Notes: generated by a model not told the origin, from the sequence alone. A stretch of DNA of 64,000 nt from Heterohyrax brucei (GCA_028571685.1 CM053142.1:131556796-131620795); one strand, 5' to 3'. Shown: positions 10,850 to 22,320, numbered from the stretch's first letter. Translations and numbers: made by a program.

Positions 10850-11030
10850 AGCCCTGGCAGCACAGTGATTAAGAGTTACTACTGCTAACCAAAAGTTCGG
10901 CAGTTTGATTTCACCAGGTGCTCCTTAGAAACTGTATGAGACTGTTCTACTCTGTCCTATTGGGTCACTATGAGTCAAAATCAACTCGATGGCAATGGAT
11001 TTTTCTTTCCTTTTTTTTTTTTTTAAGAAG
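10850..11030 (+). mobile_element. AfroSINE (short type)
   Basis: AGCCCTGGCAGCACAGTGAT head, 'ctgctaaccaaaag', 'ttctactctgtcctattggg' and 'caactcgatggcaatgga' tail, then a T-rich stretch. Sense orientation. Confidence 0.85.
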
Positions 11031-11039
11031 TTGTGTAAA

Positions 11040-11535
11040 TATGCTGCAACAGACCTCTTTAAAGTATTAAAAACAAAGATGTCACCTTGAAGACTCAGGT
11101 GTGCCTGCTACAAATCATGGTGTTTTCAGTAGCCTCATAATCTGGACAATAAGGAAGATGAAAGAATTGATACCTTTGAAATATGCTGTTGGCAATGAAG
11201 GACTGCCAAAAGAACAAACAAATCTGTCTTGGAACAGATACAACCAGAATGTACCTTAGAAGCAGGTACGGTGAGACTTAGTCTCATATACTTTGGGCAT
11301 GTTATTAGGAGGGATCAGTCCCTGAAACAGGAAATCATGCCTTGTAAAGCTGAGAGTCAACAGAAGAGAGGAAGGTCTTCAGTGAGGTGATCAACACAGT
11401 GGCTGTGACAACGGGCTCAAGCACAACAACAACTATGAAGACGGCGTAGGACTGGGCAGTGTTTCATTCTGCAGTACACAGAGTCACTGTGAGTCCAAAC
11501 TGACTTGACGGTATGTAACAGCAGCAATAAGATGT
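11040..11535 (+). mobile_element. RTE LINE 3' end, 5'-truncated
   Basis: Starts within the C-terminal part of the RTE ORF ('ctgcaacagacctctttaaa', 'aagatgtcaccttgaagact') and runs through 'gaggaaggtcttcagtgagg' to a tail with 'gacttgacggtatgtaacag'. Stops and frameshifts are frequent. The tail matches the AfroSINE tail. Confidence 0.85.
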
Positions 11536-12486
11536 TTAGTATATTAGAAATATGTTGGTGGGAAATCTTAATCATCTGAAGGACTGTCAGCTTAACAAGA
11601 GGCAAAGTAATGAGTGTAGACCATATCTTGATATATTTGCTAATAACTGATTCATGTAGGTGGTTACAATGCTTGAAGCACAGAAAAATAATCCCATAAT
11701 TTAGGAACATATTACTATTTCATCTTGTAGAGCTTTTTCCAATATAATTCTAGCTAATACTCAGTGGACTAAAATGAACTGTTTCTCTTAGAAGGGCTTA
11801 AGAGCCAGGGACGCGGCAAACACCCATGGCTCCTTTTCTCCAAAGTGGTTCTTTGATGGAAATGAAGTATTTCTTAGCAACCTTTCATTATGGCTCGCAT
11901 GCTCTTGGGAAATTTAAGATAATACTGATCCTACCTCTGTGAAATCCGCCTCAGAGTAATAACTTGATTTTTTTAAGTGATACAAGATCTGAGATTATTT
12001 TTCTTGCTTCTTCATGTGAACCAGAGGGTTTGTGACAGAGAAAGCTGATCGGTTAGACTCTGAGCAGGCAACTCAGATCAGCAGAAATACTTGAGATGAA
12101 AGCTCAGATGAACCAACTGTGCTCCACCTACTGATCTGAATCCAATGCTGGGTTTTCTCTTTCAGAAAGGAAGATTTGTGTCACCTGTGGTGTTCTTTCC
12201 TAAGACCTGTTTGTAGAAGGCAGCATTTAAAAAAAATACATCTTCTTAAAATAATCAGCCTTGCTCATTCAAAAACAGCCTGGTGGTCAATTCCCTTTGC
12301 GACTTTTAGAAGTTGAAAAGACTGTTTCCACAGTAGGGCACAAGAACATGAAGGGCTAATGGATGTTTTTCTCAGGCAGAGGAAAACATTTACTCAAATT
12401 ATAGTTCCTATGGAGAAGCACAGTCTAGGTGTTGCAGCCCCAAAATAAAGGCTTAATATATGCTATTGAAGTTAAGAGTCTAGACT
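11536..12486. other. Single-copy sequence, nothing recognised
   Basis: Mixed AT-rich sequence without a supported gene or repeat family. Confidence 0.4.
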
Positions 12487-12498
12487 CTATTTAGACTA

Positions 12499-12673
12499 AA
12501 ACCAACAAATATAAAACTAAACCCTCTGACATTGTGTTAATTCAAACTCATAGCGACCCTATAGGCAGAGTAGAACTGCCCTATAGAGTGTCCAAGGAGC
12601 ACCTGGCAGGTTTGAACCGTCCACCTTTTGTTTAGCTGATGTAGCGTTTAACCACTACACCATCAGGGTTTCC
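12499..12673 (-). mobile_element. AfroSINE (short type) with 12-bp target duplication
   Basis: Antisense SINE from 'aaaaccaacaaatataaaac' (tail) through 'actcatagcgaccctatagg' to 'ccatcagggtttc' (head). CTATTTAGACTA lies at 12487-12498 and again at 12674-12685, a clean LINE-type target-site duplication. Confidence 0.9.
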
Positions 12674-12766
12674 CTATTTAGACTATTTAGATTAAAAGCT
12701 AACCATGGCATGATTCTTTAATCTTTTCTTCTCTATATTTCATTGTCTGTACCAAGGGGAAAGGAG

Positions 12767-12962
12767 TCCCTGGGTGATACAAACACTTAAGTCTCAGCTG
12801 CTGAGAACTTCATGGTCTGAATCCACCCAGAGGTGTCTCAGAAGGAGTCCTGGCAATCTACTTGCAAAAGATCACAGTCAATGGAAACCCTATGAGCACA
12901 GTTCTACTCTGACACACTTGGGGTGACCGTCAGTGAGAATCAACTTGACAGCAACTGAATTT
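12767..12962 (+). mobile_element. AfroSINE (long type)
   Basis: GGAGTCCCTGGGTGATAC head, 'ctgaatccacccagaggtg', 'tggcaatctacttgcaaaag', 'tctactctgacacacttggg' and a 'caacttgacagcaactgaat' tail. This is a second AfroSINE type with a longer body than the short type. Confidence 0.85.
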
Positions 12963-13019
12963 CCTGTCGTTGTGGTTTGTTTTCATGTTGGAAAAATTGT
13001 TCCGAGGACTGAAAGAAAT

Positions 13020-13680
13020 TCATTAATTCAACACACATTTGTTGAAGGCCTTGTGCTTACCTGGCGTTATCCTGGGCGCTGAGGGTGCAGTGACAAAGAG
13101 GGCGTGTCTCTGTTCCTGCACGCGGGGAAAAATGTCTGACATAGCAAGATAAATAAATCAGACAGTTGTAATGGGCTCTAAAGGGCATGATTTTAGGTGG
13201 GAGCCGTCTGGGAGGACGTCCCTGACAAGGTGACACTTGAGCTGAGTTGTGGCAAAAGACAAGAAGCCACTCTGTGAAGACAGTGGGATGGAAGTCTAGA
13301 CAAAGGGAAGAGCGTGACTTAGCACGGTGCATTCAAAGAACGGAAAGTAGGCCAGCGTGGTTAGAATAAAACAAGCTGATGTCAGAGGAGCAATCCAGAC
13401 CATGGTAAAGGTATGCGTTTATTCCTACGGGCAAGTCTCTGTTTTTAAAAGAGCTCTTAAGTTTCTGTGAGAAGAATGCTTTCTAGGGGGCCAGGAGTCT
13501 GGAATACCCAGTAGGGGACTACCCCAGTCACCCACCGCTGACGATGGCGGCCTGGGCCAGGCTGTGGCTGTGAGGATAGAGGGAAGTGAACAGAGTCGGA
13601 ATTTACTGGAGCCAGAACTTCCAGAAGTGGTGGTAGGTGGCATGTGATGAGTGGAAAGAGGAAACAAATATCGCTCCTAG
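13020..13680 (-). mobile_element. L2 LINE fragment, antisense
   Basis: 'ttcaacacacatttgttgaa', 'ggcgttatcctgggcgctga', 'tgacaaggtgacacttgagc', 'gtaggccagcgtggttagaa' and a 'tggtggtaggtgg' region follow the reverse complement of the L2 ORF end and 3' UTR in order. Confidence 0.7.
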
Positions 13681-14132
13681 GCTGTTCATTTAATCAACCG
13701 TCCTGTGACAATGGCTAGGTTGGTTATTGTTTTTCAACTCCAAGCTTACCTCTTGATGCTTGATTTTGAATTGTCAGGACTAGTACTCTGCAAATCACTT
13801 TTCTACTTTGCCAGCTGGCTCCCTTTTAGTCCCCACCAACAGCGGGTGTCAGAGGGAGATGGCAAGTCCCTGAGGAGGGACTTCTCCCCACCTGCTTCCT
13901 CTTCCTGAGAGCAGCATCCTTGGAAGGCACCCTGCAGCAGCTGTTTTTTTCTGTAGCAGCAGTTGATTCAATTTGCAATTTTTCTAACACTTGCTGACTT
14001 CATTATGCCTTCTCAGAGAGACACCAGAACCAGCCAAGCAGAGCTCTCTCCTCAGTCATCAGAGTTTCAGTTTGAGGGGATCCTTCTTTATATTTCTAAA
14101 TGTTAATAATCCTGTCTTCTTCTCTTCACCCG
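13681..14132. other. Single-copy sequence, nothing recognised
   Basis: No supported element. Slightly GC-richer than its surroundings near 13840-13930. Confidence 0.4.
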
Positions 14133-14285
14133 TAAACCCTGGTAGCCTAGTGGTTTAGTGCTACATCTGCTGGCCAAAACGTCGGCAGTTCAAATCTTCC
14201 AGGCACCCCTTGGAAACTGTACAGAGCAGTCCTCCTCTGTCCTAAAGGGCGCTCTATGAGTCAGGGGGGTTGGTTTCGGTTTTCT
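14133..14285 (+). mobile_element. AfroSINE (short type)
   Basis: AAACCCTGGTAGCCTAGTGG head, 'ggccaaaacgtcggcagttc', 'ccttggaaactgtacagagc' and 'ctatgagtcaggggggttgg' tail, sense orientation. Confidence 0.85.
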
Positions 14286-14299
14286 CTTCATCAGCCCTA

Positions 14300-14960
14300 A
14301 GGGTGGTAGCTGCTTCCTGTAGTTGCTACTACTCTAATGCCAGTGTTTCTGTTAGTTGCCATGGAGTTGGCTCTGACTCATGGTCACCCCAAGTTCAACA
14401 GAATAAAATGTGGCCTGGCCTTAGGCCGTCCTCATGGTTGTGGATTTACTTAAATCCACTGTTGTGGATTTTTGTATATTTTGGTTCCGTCAAATCTAGG
14501 CGGCTTGCCTTCTAGCATTATGCTGGATAACATTCTGCTGTGATTCATGGAGTTTTCGTCAGCCGATTTTTGAAAATAGATTGGTCTTTGGGAAACCCTG
14601 GTGGTGCAGTGGTTAAGTGCTACAGCTGCTGACCAAAAGGTCAGCAGTTGAAATTCACCAGGAGCTCCTTGGAAATTCTATGGATCAGTTCTACTCTGTC
14701 CTACAGGGTCACTATCAGTAGGAATCAACTTGACAGCAATGATTTTAGTCTGTCTTTGTCTAGAAGTTTTGCTGCATTTTGTCCACCACAGGTGATCCAG
14801 CTGGTATTTGAAATACCAGTAGCATAGCTTCTAGCATCAGAAAAACACAAAGGCCACAATAGCACAACAAGCTGACAAATGTCATAACCATAATACCTTG
14901 GGGTTCTCTTTTCACCCCTGCAGTTACCAGGTAATAACTTCATACCTGTCACTGATTTTT
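14300..14960 (-). mobile_element. RTE derivative, antisense, split by a SINE
   Basis: 14350-14420 reads as the antisense RTE 3' tail ('gccatggagttggctctgac', then a 'ctggccttaggccgtcctca' block), and 14490-14589 as the antisense RTE 5' region ('ggataacattctgctgtgat'). The 5' region resumes at 14747 ('tctgtctttgtctagaagtt', 'tatttgaaataccagtagca', 'aacaagctgacaaatgtc'). 5' and 3' ends meet with no ORF between, so this is a non-autonomous derivative. Confidence 0.7.
14590..14746 (+). mobile_element. AfroSINE inserted in the RTE derivative
   Basis: GGGAAACCCTGGTGGTGCAG head to 'aacttgacagcaatgatttt' tail. The flanking RTE sequence is collinear on either side, so the SINE is the younger insertion. 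Confidence 0.85.
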
Positions 14961-15034
14961 CTTTTAACCTATTCACAGGATTTTGTTCCATTAGCCTATT
15001 ACCACGCTGTCGCAATTCTTATACTTTTCTTTAA

Positions 15035-15140
15035 AAACACAAAACAAAACAAAAAACCCAAATGCATTGTCATAGAGTCATTTCTGATCCATGGCAACTC
15101 CATGTGCTTCAGAGAAGAACTATATTTGTCAGGGTTTTCT
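15035..15140 (-). mobile_element. AfroSINE tail-side fragment
   Basis: A-rich stretch with repeated AAAAC units, then 'ttgtcatagagtcatttctg' and 'agagaagaactatatttgtc', an antisense SINE with its head missing. Confidence 0.55.
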
Positions 15141-15610
15141 TGGTCATTTTTTCTTTGCCACATTTACTATTATGATTTATTGACTCCAAATATAAAGCAC
15201 TTAATCTAGTGCCTGGAACAGAGCAAGTGATCTCCAAAGGGTCATATTTGCTGATGCTATAACTTCGTTGTTGTTGTTATAGTTAATCTGTCTTGTCGTA
15301 AGGAAATGCCAACAGTTGTTGTATCACCTGTTTAGCAAAACTGGTGTATAGAAAAGGATTATACCTGGTAATTTCTGGTAAAATGCATTAGTAATTATTG
15401 TGTAGTTGTGTTTCAAAGTTAGATAATCTTTCACTGATTTATGTGAAACACACAAAATGACATAAATATATTTCAAAGGGTGCCATCTGTGGGTGAATTC
15501 TTGGTCCCAGAAGTTCTAAGAAGCCACGTAGCATATTTCCAGTACAGCCCACCACAGCACACTTCAGTGTGACTGGAATATTTGGGTGGGGTGACTGGGG
15601 GTGACTCAAC
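15141..15610. other. Single-copy sequence, weak old-repeat traces
   Basis: A short 'agtgcctggaacagagcaag' near 15210 looks like an L2/MIR tail. Otherwise nothing is recognised. Confidence 0.4.
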
Positions 15611-15614
15611 ACCG

Positions 15615-15760
15615 GGGGATAGCAAAAGGACTGGATGGAGTTAGGAGTCCTGAATTCGAAACAGCTCCGTTACGTGTTTTGTATTCTTGAGCCAGTTACT
15701 TTCCTTCCTTGAAATTGTATTGTCATATCCATGAAATGTGACTGATAAAGTCCCTGTTGC
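15615..15760 (+). mobile_element. MIR fragment
   Basis: 'ggagttaggagtcctgaatt', then 'cttgagccagttactttcct' and 'gaaatgtgactgataaagtc' follow the MIR core order in sense orientation. Confidence 0.55.
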
Positions 15761-15779
15761 CAAGTTTTTTTTGTTTCTT

Positions 15780-16680
15780 CTTTATTGTGCTGTAGGTGAA
15801 ATTTTATGGAGGAAGTTAGCTTCCTGTTTGATAGTTTGTACATAAAATGTTCCATTTGGTTGTGTTTCCCTCAATATATTAACACTAGTCAGTTCCATAC
15901 TGAGTTCCCTGTTTCCTCTCATCCAGATTTTCTACCCCTTCCTTCCTTCTCATCTTTGCTTTTGGGCAAATGTTGTTCTTTTGATCTTGTGTAACTGATT
16001 GTTGTAAGGAACCTGTTCCTCTTCAGTGTTCTTGTTTATTTCTTGGGCCTGTCTATTGTTTGGCTGGAAGGTTGTCTCAGGGAAGAGCTTCAGTTCCGGG
16101 TCAGAAAAGTCTCTAGGGCCATAGTCTCAGGAATTCTTCCAGTCTCTATTAAACTATTAAATCTGGTCTTAGATACTTTGTTCTGTGTTTTCCTCCTGCT
16201 CTTTCCAGGACCTCCGATGTGATCCCAATCATACTGGTCAGTCATGGTAGCTGACTACCATCTGGTACTGATCTCAGGGTTGTATGGAGTGTGGCTCCTG
16301 TGGTCCATGGACTAATAGTCTTTTGGACTAATTGCTCCCTTGAGTCTTTGGTTTCTTTGACTCTGCTTTGCTGTAGATGGGAAGAGACCAATAGCTGTAT
16401 GTTAGATGACTGCTCACAAGATTTTAAGACTCCAGACTCTACTCACGAAAGTAGGATGCAGAGCATTGTCCTTTATGAACTGTGTTGTGTCAATTGATGT
16501 AGATGTCCCGAAGTCCATGATCTTTTGCCTTTAAGCTTAGGAACTTTGTCCTGTGAAGTGTCTGGTTATATCTAAGAAGTTTCCTTGGCTGTGCCTGTCG
16601 TATGATCTATGGTCTATATTAACATAACGCAACCTACAATTATGTATGTGGAAATATCTACAACTGATACTATATCCACA
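15780..16680 (-). mobile_element. L1 3' UTR, antisense
   Basis: 'gttccatttggttgtgtttc', 'ttcttgggcctgtctattgt', 'catagtctcaggaattcttc', 'gtccatggactaatagtctt', 'gaccaatagctgtatgttag' and 'acgaaagtaggatgcagagc' occur in order. The same module appears in sense at 2200-3000, 20230-21590 and 63500-63845. Confidence 0.7.
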
Positions 16681-16685
16681 GGTGG

Positions 16686-17208
16686 TGTCATGGATTGAAC
16701 TGTGTCCTCCCCAAAAATGTGTGTAGTCATGTGGCTGAGCCATGATTCTCAATATTTTATGATTGTCCTCCATTTTGTGATTTTCCTATGCTGTATGTTA
16801 GAGGATTCAGGTGGGACTGTAAATCCGTTCATAAGGTCACCTCCCTGCTCCACTGTAAAGGGAGTTTCCCTGGAGTATAGCTTGCACCACCCTTAATCCT
16901 TTCATCCTGCAAGACACAAAGGAAAGCAAGCAGAGAATTATGAACCTCACACTATCAAGAAAGCAGCACAAGGAGAAGATCATGTCCTTAAGACCTGAGG
17001 TTCCTGTGCCAAGATGCTCCCTGGACAAAGATTGATGCAACACAAAGATTTTCCTCCAGAGCTGACAAGTGGTAAAGCCCTTTCCCTGGAGCAGACATCC
17101 TGAATTTGGACTTGTAACCTACTGGAATGTGTAAGAATAAACTTTCATTTGTTAAAGCCTTTCTGCTTTGTGGTATTTCTGCTAGAGCAGCACTAGCTGA
17201 CTAAAACA
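16686..17208 (+). mobile_element. MaLR-like solo LTR
   Basis: Starts TGTCATGGATTGAACTGTGT and ends CACTAGCTGACTAAAACA. Flanks are GGTGG (16681-16685) and GGTGA (17209-17213), a near 5-bp target duplication. An AATAAA lies in 'gtaagaataaactttc' near 17135. TG...CA ends, about 520 bp and the 3' 'gtggtatttctg' pattern resemble MLT1/MST-type MaLR LTRs, but the family may be lineage-specific. Confidence 0.8.
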
Positions 17209-17334
17209 GGTGATATGCTCCGTTAGACCCTCCCACACCTCATTAACATATCTATCTGCCTATGTGTTTTCATCATCTAGTGGAAAATCTTCCGTATCTC
17301 ATCTGGCTGCACCAACTGCTGCCCAGATGCCCTC

Positions 17335-17449
17335 ATTGACAGCGTAGAGACAGGATTTATAACATGGAGGAATATCACACAATACCAGGAATCATGACCT
17401 AGCCAAACTACCACACACATTTTTGGCGGGGAACACAAATCAGTCCTTG
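17335..17449 (-). mobile_element. MaLR-like LTR terminal fragment
   Basis: 'caggaatcatgacctagcca', then 'ccacacacatttttggcggg' and 'tcagtccttgaccata' are the reverse complement of the first ~115 bp of the same LTR family. Confidence 0.65.
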
Positions 17450-19110
17450 ACCATATGTATCCATTTGCAAATCAGTGTTTTTATTAATATTATTGTGTTT
17501 GTTAATGCTATTGTTGCAGGATTGTCCGTGTCATAGTGATGGCCATCGATGCCCTTTATTCTAGTACTCCTCTCAGTGTCTTCCTGGATCACACCCCCAT
17601 GTTGCGTATTACCTTTCCCTTCACTAATATTAACATGCCTTCTATCTAACTAGTAATTTTCTTTCCCTCTTCCCCCTACACCTTGTAACCATCAAACAAT
17701 GTTTGTTTGCTGTTTTCTGGGTGTAAACCTTTTTTTTTCTTAAATAACAGTAGTCTCCTAAAATATTTGTCTTATTGTGATTGAATTATTTCATGCAGCA
17801 TGATGTCCTCCAATTTCATCCACTTTGTGAGCTGTTTCATGAATTTGTCATTAGTCTTTATGGCTGTGTAGAATTCCGCTGTATGTATGTACCATCATCT
17901 GTTTATCTGCTCATCTGCAGGTGGGTGCTTAGGTTGCTTCCATCCTTTTGCTATCGTGAATAATGTTGCAGTGAATATGAATGGGCTCCTACTTCTTAGG
18001 GTACATAACTAGGAGTAGACTGGCTGGATCATACAGTGTTTCTATTTCTATCTTTTAAAGGAAGCACCATTTTCATAAGATTGTATCATTTACTATTCCT
18101 GCCAGCAGTGCGTAAGAGTTCCAGTCTCCTCATAGCCTTGCCAACATTTGTTATTTTCTATTGTTTCGATTGGTGTGGTTGCTGTTGGGATGAGATAGTA
18201 GCTCACTGTAATTTTGATTTTCACCTCTCTGGTGATGCAGTGGTTAAGACTTTGGCTGCTAACTGAAAGATCTGCTGTTATATTCTGTCCTATAGGGTCA
18301 CTATGAGCTGCAGCTGACTTGACAGCATGTAACAACAACAAAAATGGCCAGTGATTACAACTGTTTCTTCAGGTATTTGTTACCTACCAGACTGTCTTCT
18401 TTGGTGAAGTGTTTCTTCATGTCCTTTGCCATTTTTTAATTGAACTGTTTGCCTTTTTGTTGCTGCAGTGTTGATATTTTCTATAAGTTTTAGAGATCAG
18501 AACTTTGGTGGATAATGTCATAGCCAAAAACTTTTCTCCAATCTGTAGGATTTCATTTTATACATTTGGAGAGGTCTTCTGATGAGTATTATGTGTTTTT
18601 TATCTAGTTTAGCTTCTGCTATTTGTGCATTTTTAGTTATGCTTGATGTAAAATTTATGGCTTGTATTAGGGCCCTAGCACTAGTTCTGCTTTTTTATTT
18701 CATGGTTTTTATTATTTTAGGTTTTATATTTAGATTTGATCTATTTTGAGTTAGTTTGTGTGTTTGGTGTGAGGTATTTGTCCCGTTTCATATTTCTACA
18801 GTTAGGCATCCAGTTATTCCAGTACATTTGTTAAACAGATAGTCTTTTTTTATCATTTAATGGACTTTGATCCCTTGTCAAATATCAGCTGCTTATGAAT
18901 GAATGGATTTCTGTCTGTGTTCTCAATTCTGTTCCATTGGTCTATATTTCTGTAACTGTACCAGTACCAGGACGTTTTGACTACTGTGGCTGTATGATTT
19001 TCCATTTATGTAGGTCTCCTTTGTTTCTTACAGTAATGTTTTGTACTTTTCTTCATGTAAGTCTTTTTACAAGTTTTTGTACACTCTTCATTTGGTCAAA
19101 TTCTGTTACT
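17450..19110 (-). mobile_element. L1 ORF2/3' region, antisense, split by a SINE
   Basis: 'catgatgtcctccaatttca', 'tttatggctgtgtagaattc', 'ccttttgctatcgtgaataa', then after a SINE 'ctttggtgaagtgtttcttc', 'catgtcctttgccatttttt', 'caattctgttccattggtct' and 'gtaccagtaccaggacgttt' are in the standard antisense L1 order. No intact frame remains. Confidence 0.85.
18222..18345 (+). mobile_element. AfroSINE inserted in L1, internally deleted
   Basis: 'ctggtgatgcagtggttaag' head, 'ggctgctaactgaaagatc', then a jump to 'attctgtcctatagggtcac' and a 'gacttgacagcatgtaacaa' tail. The middle third of a normal copy is missing. Confidence 0.8.
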
Positions 19111-19139
19111 AATCATTTGTTTAAATAACTGATCTGATT

Positions 19140-19390
19140 TCAGTCTTCTGGTAGGACTTTGACTGACTGACTGGGGATTCCATTTACTGAGATTAGAGGA
19201 ACTGAGGAAGGAAAAGTCAAGAGGGTGAGAGTGAGAAATTCTGAGTTCTCCTTCCGTCATAACACTTTGAGATACCTCTTAGATGTCCAAGAAGAGATGC
19301 TGACATCACTAGCTGTTAGACAATATGATGATGAAGAAAAAGGTCACATTTAGAAATATAAATTCATGAGCCATTAGCAAATACATAATA
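19140..19390 (-). mobile_element. L2 fragment, antisense (left half of a split copy)
   Basis: 'ggggattccatttactgaga', 'cctcttagatgtccaagaag' and 'ttcatgagccattagcaaat' match the antisense L2 order. The reading resumes at 21688 with 'atggaatatacaccctagga' and 'ccaacccctgggacagtg'. An MLT1-like LTR interrupts it. Confidence 0.6.
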
Positions 19391-19766
19391 TAGTAGTTTG
19401 CTAGGGCTGCCATAGCAAAGTAACACAAACTAAGTGGCTTAACACAATAGACATTTATTGTCTCATGGCTTTGGAAGTTAGACATCTGATACCAAGGTGT
19501 CAGCAGGTCCACGCTGTCTCTGAAGGCTTTAGGGCAGGAGGTTTCTTTATTCTACCTCCTACCTTCTGGTGGTTGCCAGCAATTGTGTGCATTCATTGGC
19601 TTGTAGATGCATTGCTCTGATCTCTGCCTCCATCTTCACATGGCCATTTCCCTGTGTACCTGCACCTCTTTTCTTGTTTTATTAGGACATCACTTAGATT
19701 AGGACCTACCCCACTCTAGTGTGACCTCATGTTTAACTAACAACATCTTCAAAGATCCTATTTCCA
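19391..19766 (-). mobile_element. MLT1-like LTR, antisense, left part
   Basis: 'gtttgctagggctgccatag', 'agtggcttaacacaatagac', 'gacatttattgtctcatggc', 'ccttctggtggttgcc' and 'ctgcctccatcttcacatgg' follow the MLT1 LTR antisense order. The remaining end is at 21596-21687. MaLR LTRs are widespread in placental mammals. Confidence 0.8.
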
Positions 19767-21595
19767 GAAATATCATATGGTCCAGCAGTCACACTCCTTG
19801 GAATATGTCATAGAGAAATAAGGGCTGCACACAAACACACACACACACTCTTTACTGCAGCACTCCACAACAGCCAAATGATGGAATCAACCTAGATGCC
19901 CATCAACAGATGAATGGATAAACTATGGTATATTCACATGATGGAATACTATGCAATGATAAAGACTAATGATAATTTTAGGAAATATCTCAGAACATGG
20001 AGTCATCTGGAAGACACTATGCTGAGCTAAATTAGATGCAAAAGGACAAATATTGCACGAGACCATTATTATTATAAGGATGTAAAAAAATGCTTAAGTA
20101 CAGAAGAAAATAGTCTTTGATGGTCACAAGAGGTCACAAGAGGAAGGGAGAGGAGTATTCATAGATTAGATAGTAGATAGGAGTTGGGTTCTGCGAAGGG
20201 TTGACAACATGTAGTAGAAGGGAGGTTAGTACACCCGGATTATATCAAAAGCTAAAAGGTTTTGCAAATGTGATCCAACATTTTGAAGGACTGAGTAGCA
20301 GGGACAAGGGTTAGGGGACAAGAGTTTCAGGCAACATATAGGGTAATTGGTGTAACTAAGTTTTTTGTGAGAATATGTTCTATGTCCCACCTTGGTGAGT
20401 GGCATCATGGGTCTAAAAAGCTAGCAAGCAGCCATCTAAGTAGCATCAGTTAGTCCACATCCATCTGAAGCAGAGGAGAAAGAAGAGTGTTTTAGTCAGC
20501 TAGTGCTGCTATAACAGAAATGCCACAAGTGGATGACTTTAGCAAAGAAAAGTTTATTCTTACACAGTCTAGTAGGTTACAAGTCAGAAATCATGGTGCG
20601 TGTTTCACTGCAAGAGATTTCCCTCTCGTTGGCTCTGGAGAAAAGTTCTTGTGGTGCATCAGTCCTTGGTCAGGGAGCACCTTGGCACAGAAACCTCAGG
20701 TCTGAAGGATGCGCTCTTTTCCTGGTGCTGCTTTCTTGATGGCATGAGGTTCCCAACTCTCTGCTTGCTTCCCTTTCCTTTTGTCTCTCATGGGATAAAA
20801 TGATAAAAGACGGTGCAAACCACACTCCAGGAAAACTCACTTTACAGTGGAGTAGGGAGGGGACCTTAGGAAGGGATTTATAGTCCCACCTTAATCTTCT
20901 TTAACATACAGCATAGGAAAATCACAAAATGGAGGACAATCATAAAATATTGGGAATCCATGCCCAGCCAAATGGCCACACACATTTTTGGGGGACACAG
21001 TTCAATCCATGACAAAGGACATCAAAGGCATGAGGAAAATATAAGCCCAACAGACAAAATGCCATATGATCCAGAGACAAGATCATTCTGAGACCAGAAG
21101 AACTAGATGGTACCCAGATACCACCAATGACTGCCTTGACATTGAACACAGAGTAAAGTCCCTGATGTAGCAGGGAAAAAAATGTGTGTGCAGAACTAGA
21201 ACTCTATTAAAAGACCACATCTGATGGTCTGTCAGACTGGAGGACTCTCTGTTAGCCCAGAGCTGAAAGCAGTACCAAAGCCAGCTCTTCAGACAAAAAT
21301 TGTCCAGGACTAGAAGACACAGAGTGATGCTGGTGAAGAACATACTTCTTGACTTAAATATATACATGAGGCTGCCTGAATAGGTCATCTCTAGAGGTGA
21401 ATGAGAGGGTAGAAGGGGACAGGAATTGGCTGAATTAATACAGGAAGTATTGGATGGAAAGGAAGAATGTGATGTCACAGGGTGGTGGTGCAGAGAGCAG
21501 TTAGAGTTGCATAGTGGCATGTGTTTAGAGTTTTATATGGCAAATTGATTCGGATTATAAACTTTTACTTAAAATTTTTTTTGAAAAACACTAAA
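19767..21595 (+). mobile_element. L1 3' end inserted in the MLT1-like LTR
   Basis: 'gatgcccatcaacagatgaa', 'gatggaatactatgcaatga', 'gctgagctaaattagatgca' and then the long 3' UTR module. Similar bases at the junctions (AGATCCTATTTCCA at about 19753 and ATATCCTAATTCCA at about 21597) suggest a decayed target duplication. An LTR at 20488-21014 splits it. Confidence 0.8.
20488..21014 (-). mobile_element. MaLR-like solo LTR inside the L1 3' UTR
   Basis: Starts TGTTTTAGTCAGCTAGTGCT and ends TTCAATCCATGACA. It is the reverse complement of the family seen at 16686. Flanks AAGAG and AAGGA are only partly alike. The L1 3' UTR is collinear on both sides. Confidence 0.85.
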
Positions 21596-21687
21596 AATAT
21601 CCTAATTCCAAACAAGGTCACATTCATAAGTAGCAGGAGCTAGGAATTCAATATATACGTTTTGAGGACACTATTCAATCCTCAACA
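21596..21687 (-). mobile_element. MLT1-like LTR, antisense, right part
   Basis: 'aattccaaacaaggtcacat', 'ggagctaggaattcaatata' and 'attcaatcctcaaca' complete the LTR begun at 19391. Confidence 0.75.
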
Positions 21688-22320
21688 GATGGAATATACA
21701 CCCTAGGAATAGATTATATCTCCTAGGGCAAAACAGTAAATAGATAATAGAAGAGACCTAGAACCAACCCCTGGGACAGTGTTACATTTAGGGGTGAAAG
21801 ACGAGGAGCAGCGAAGAAAACTGAGAAGATATGGCCAGTGAACAAAATTAAAATAAGGTGTACATGGGATGCTGAATTCCAGAAAAGGTGTTTCAGGGAA
21901 GAGTAGATTGTTGAATTCTGCTGGAAGACTGAGGTGAAGGGTGACAGAGTTATGATGACTGAATTTGACCATGTGGATGTTGACTTGTCAAGCACTGCAT
22001 CACTGAATGGTGGCACCGGAAGCTAGACTAAAGTGAATCAGAGTGTTAATGGGAAATGAGGGGCTGAAGAAAGAATGTGCAGGCACCTCTTTTTAGTGTG
22101 CTATAAAGAGGAGCAGGGAATGGCCAGTGAGCAAGATAGAGAGGAGGAAAGGGAAAGATCAGAGCCAATTCATATGCTCATTTCTACAGCCCTCACATAA
22201 GCCGCTTAGAGTGATGCAGTGGAGGAGATCAATGGATGAGGGATAAGAGGAGTGGGAATACAGTAGAGATTAGAAGAGAGGAGAGGGACTGGCCTTGTAT
22301 AGCAGCACTTCTTCACTAGT
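21688..22320 (-). mobile_element. L2 fragment, antisense (right half)
   Basis: 'acccctgggacagtgttaca', 'gaagatatggccagtgaaca', 'ggtgtttcagggaagagtag' and 'ctataaagaggagcaggga' continue the antisense L2 reading from 19390. Confidence 0.6.

Noticed and set aside
21083-21520. 145-codon minus-strand frame
   Set aside because: It lies antisense within an L1 3' UTR, with no domain.
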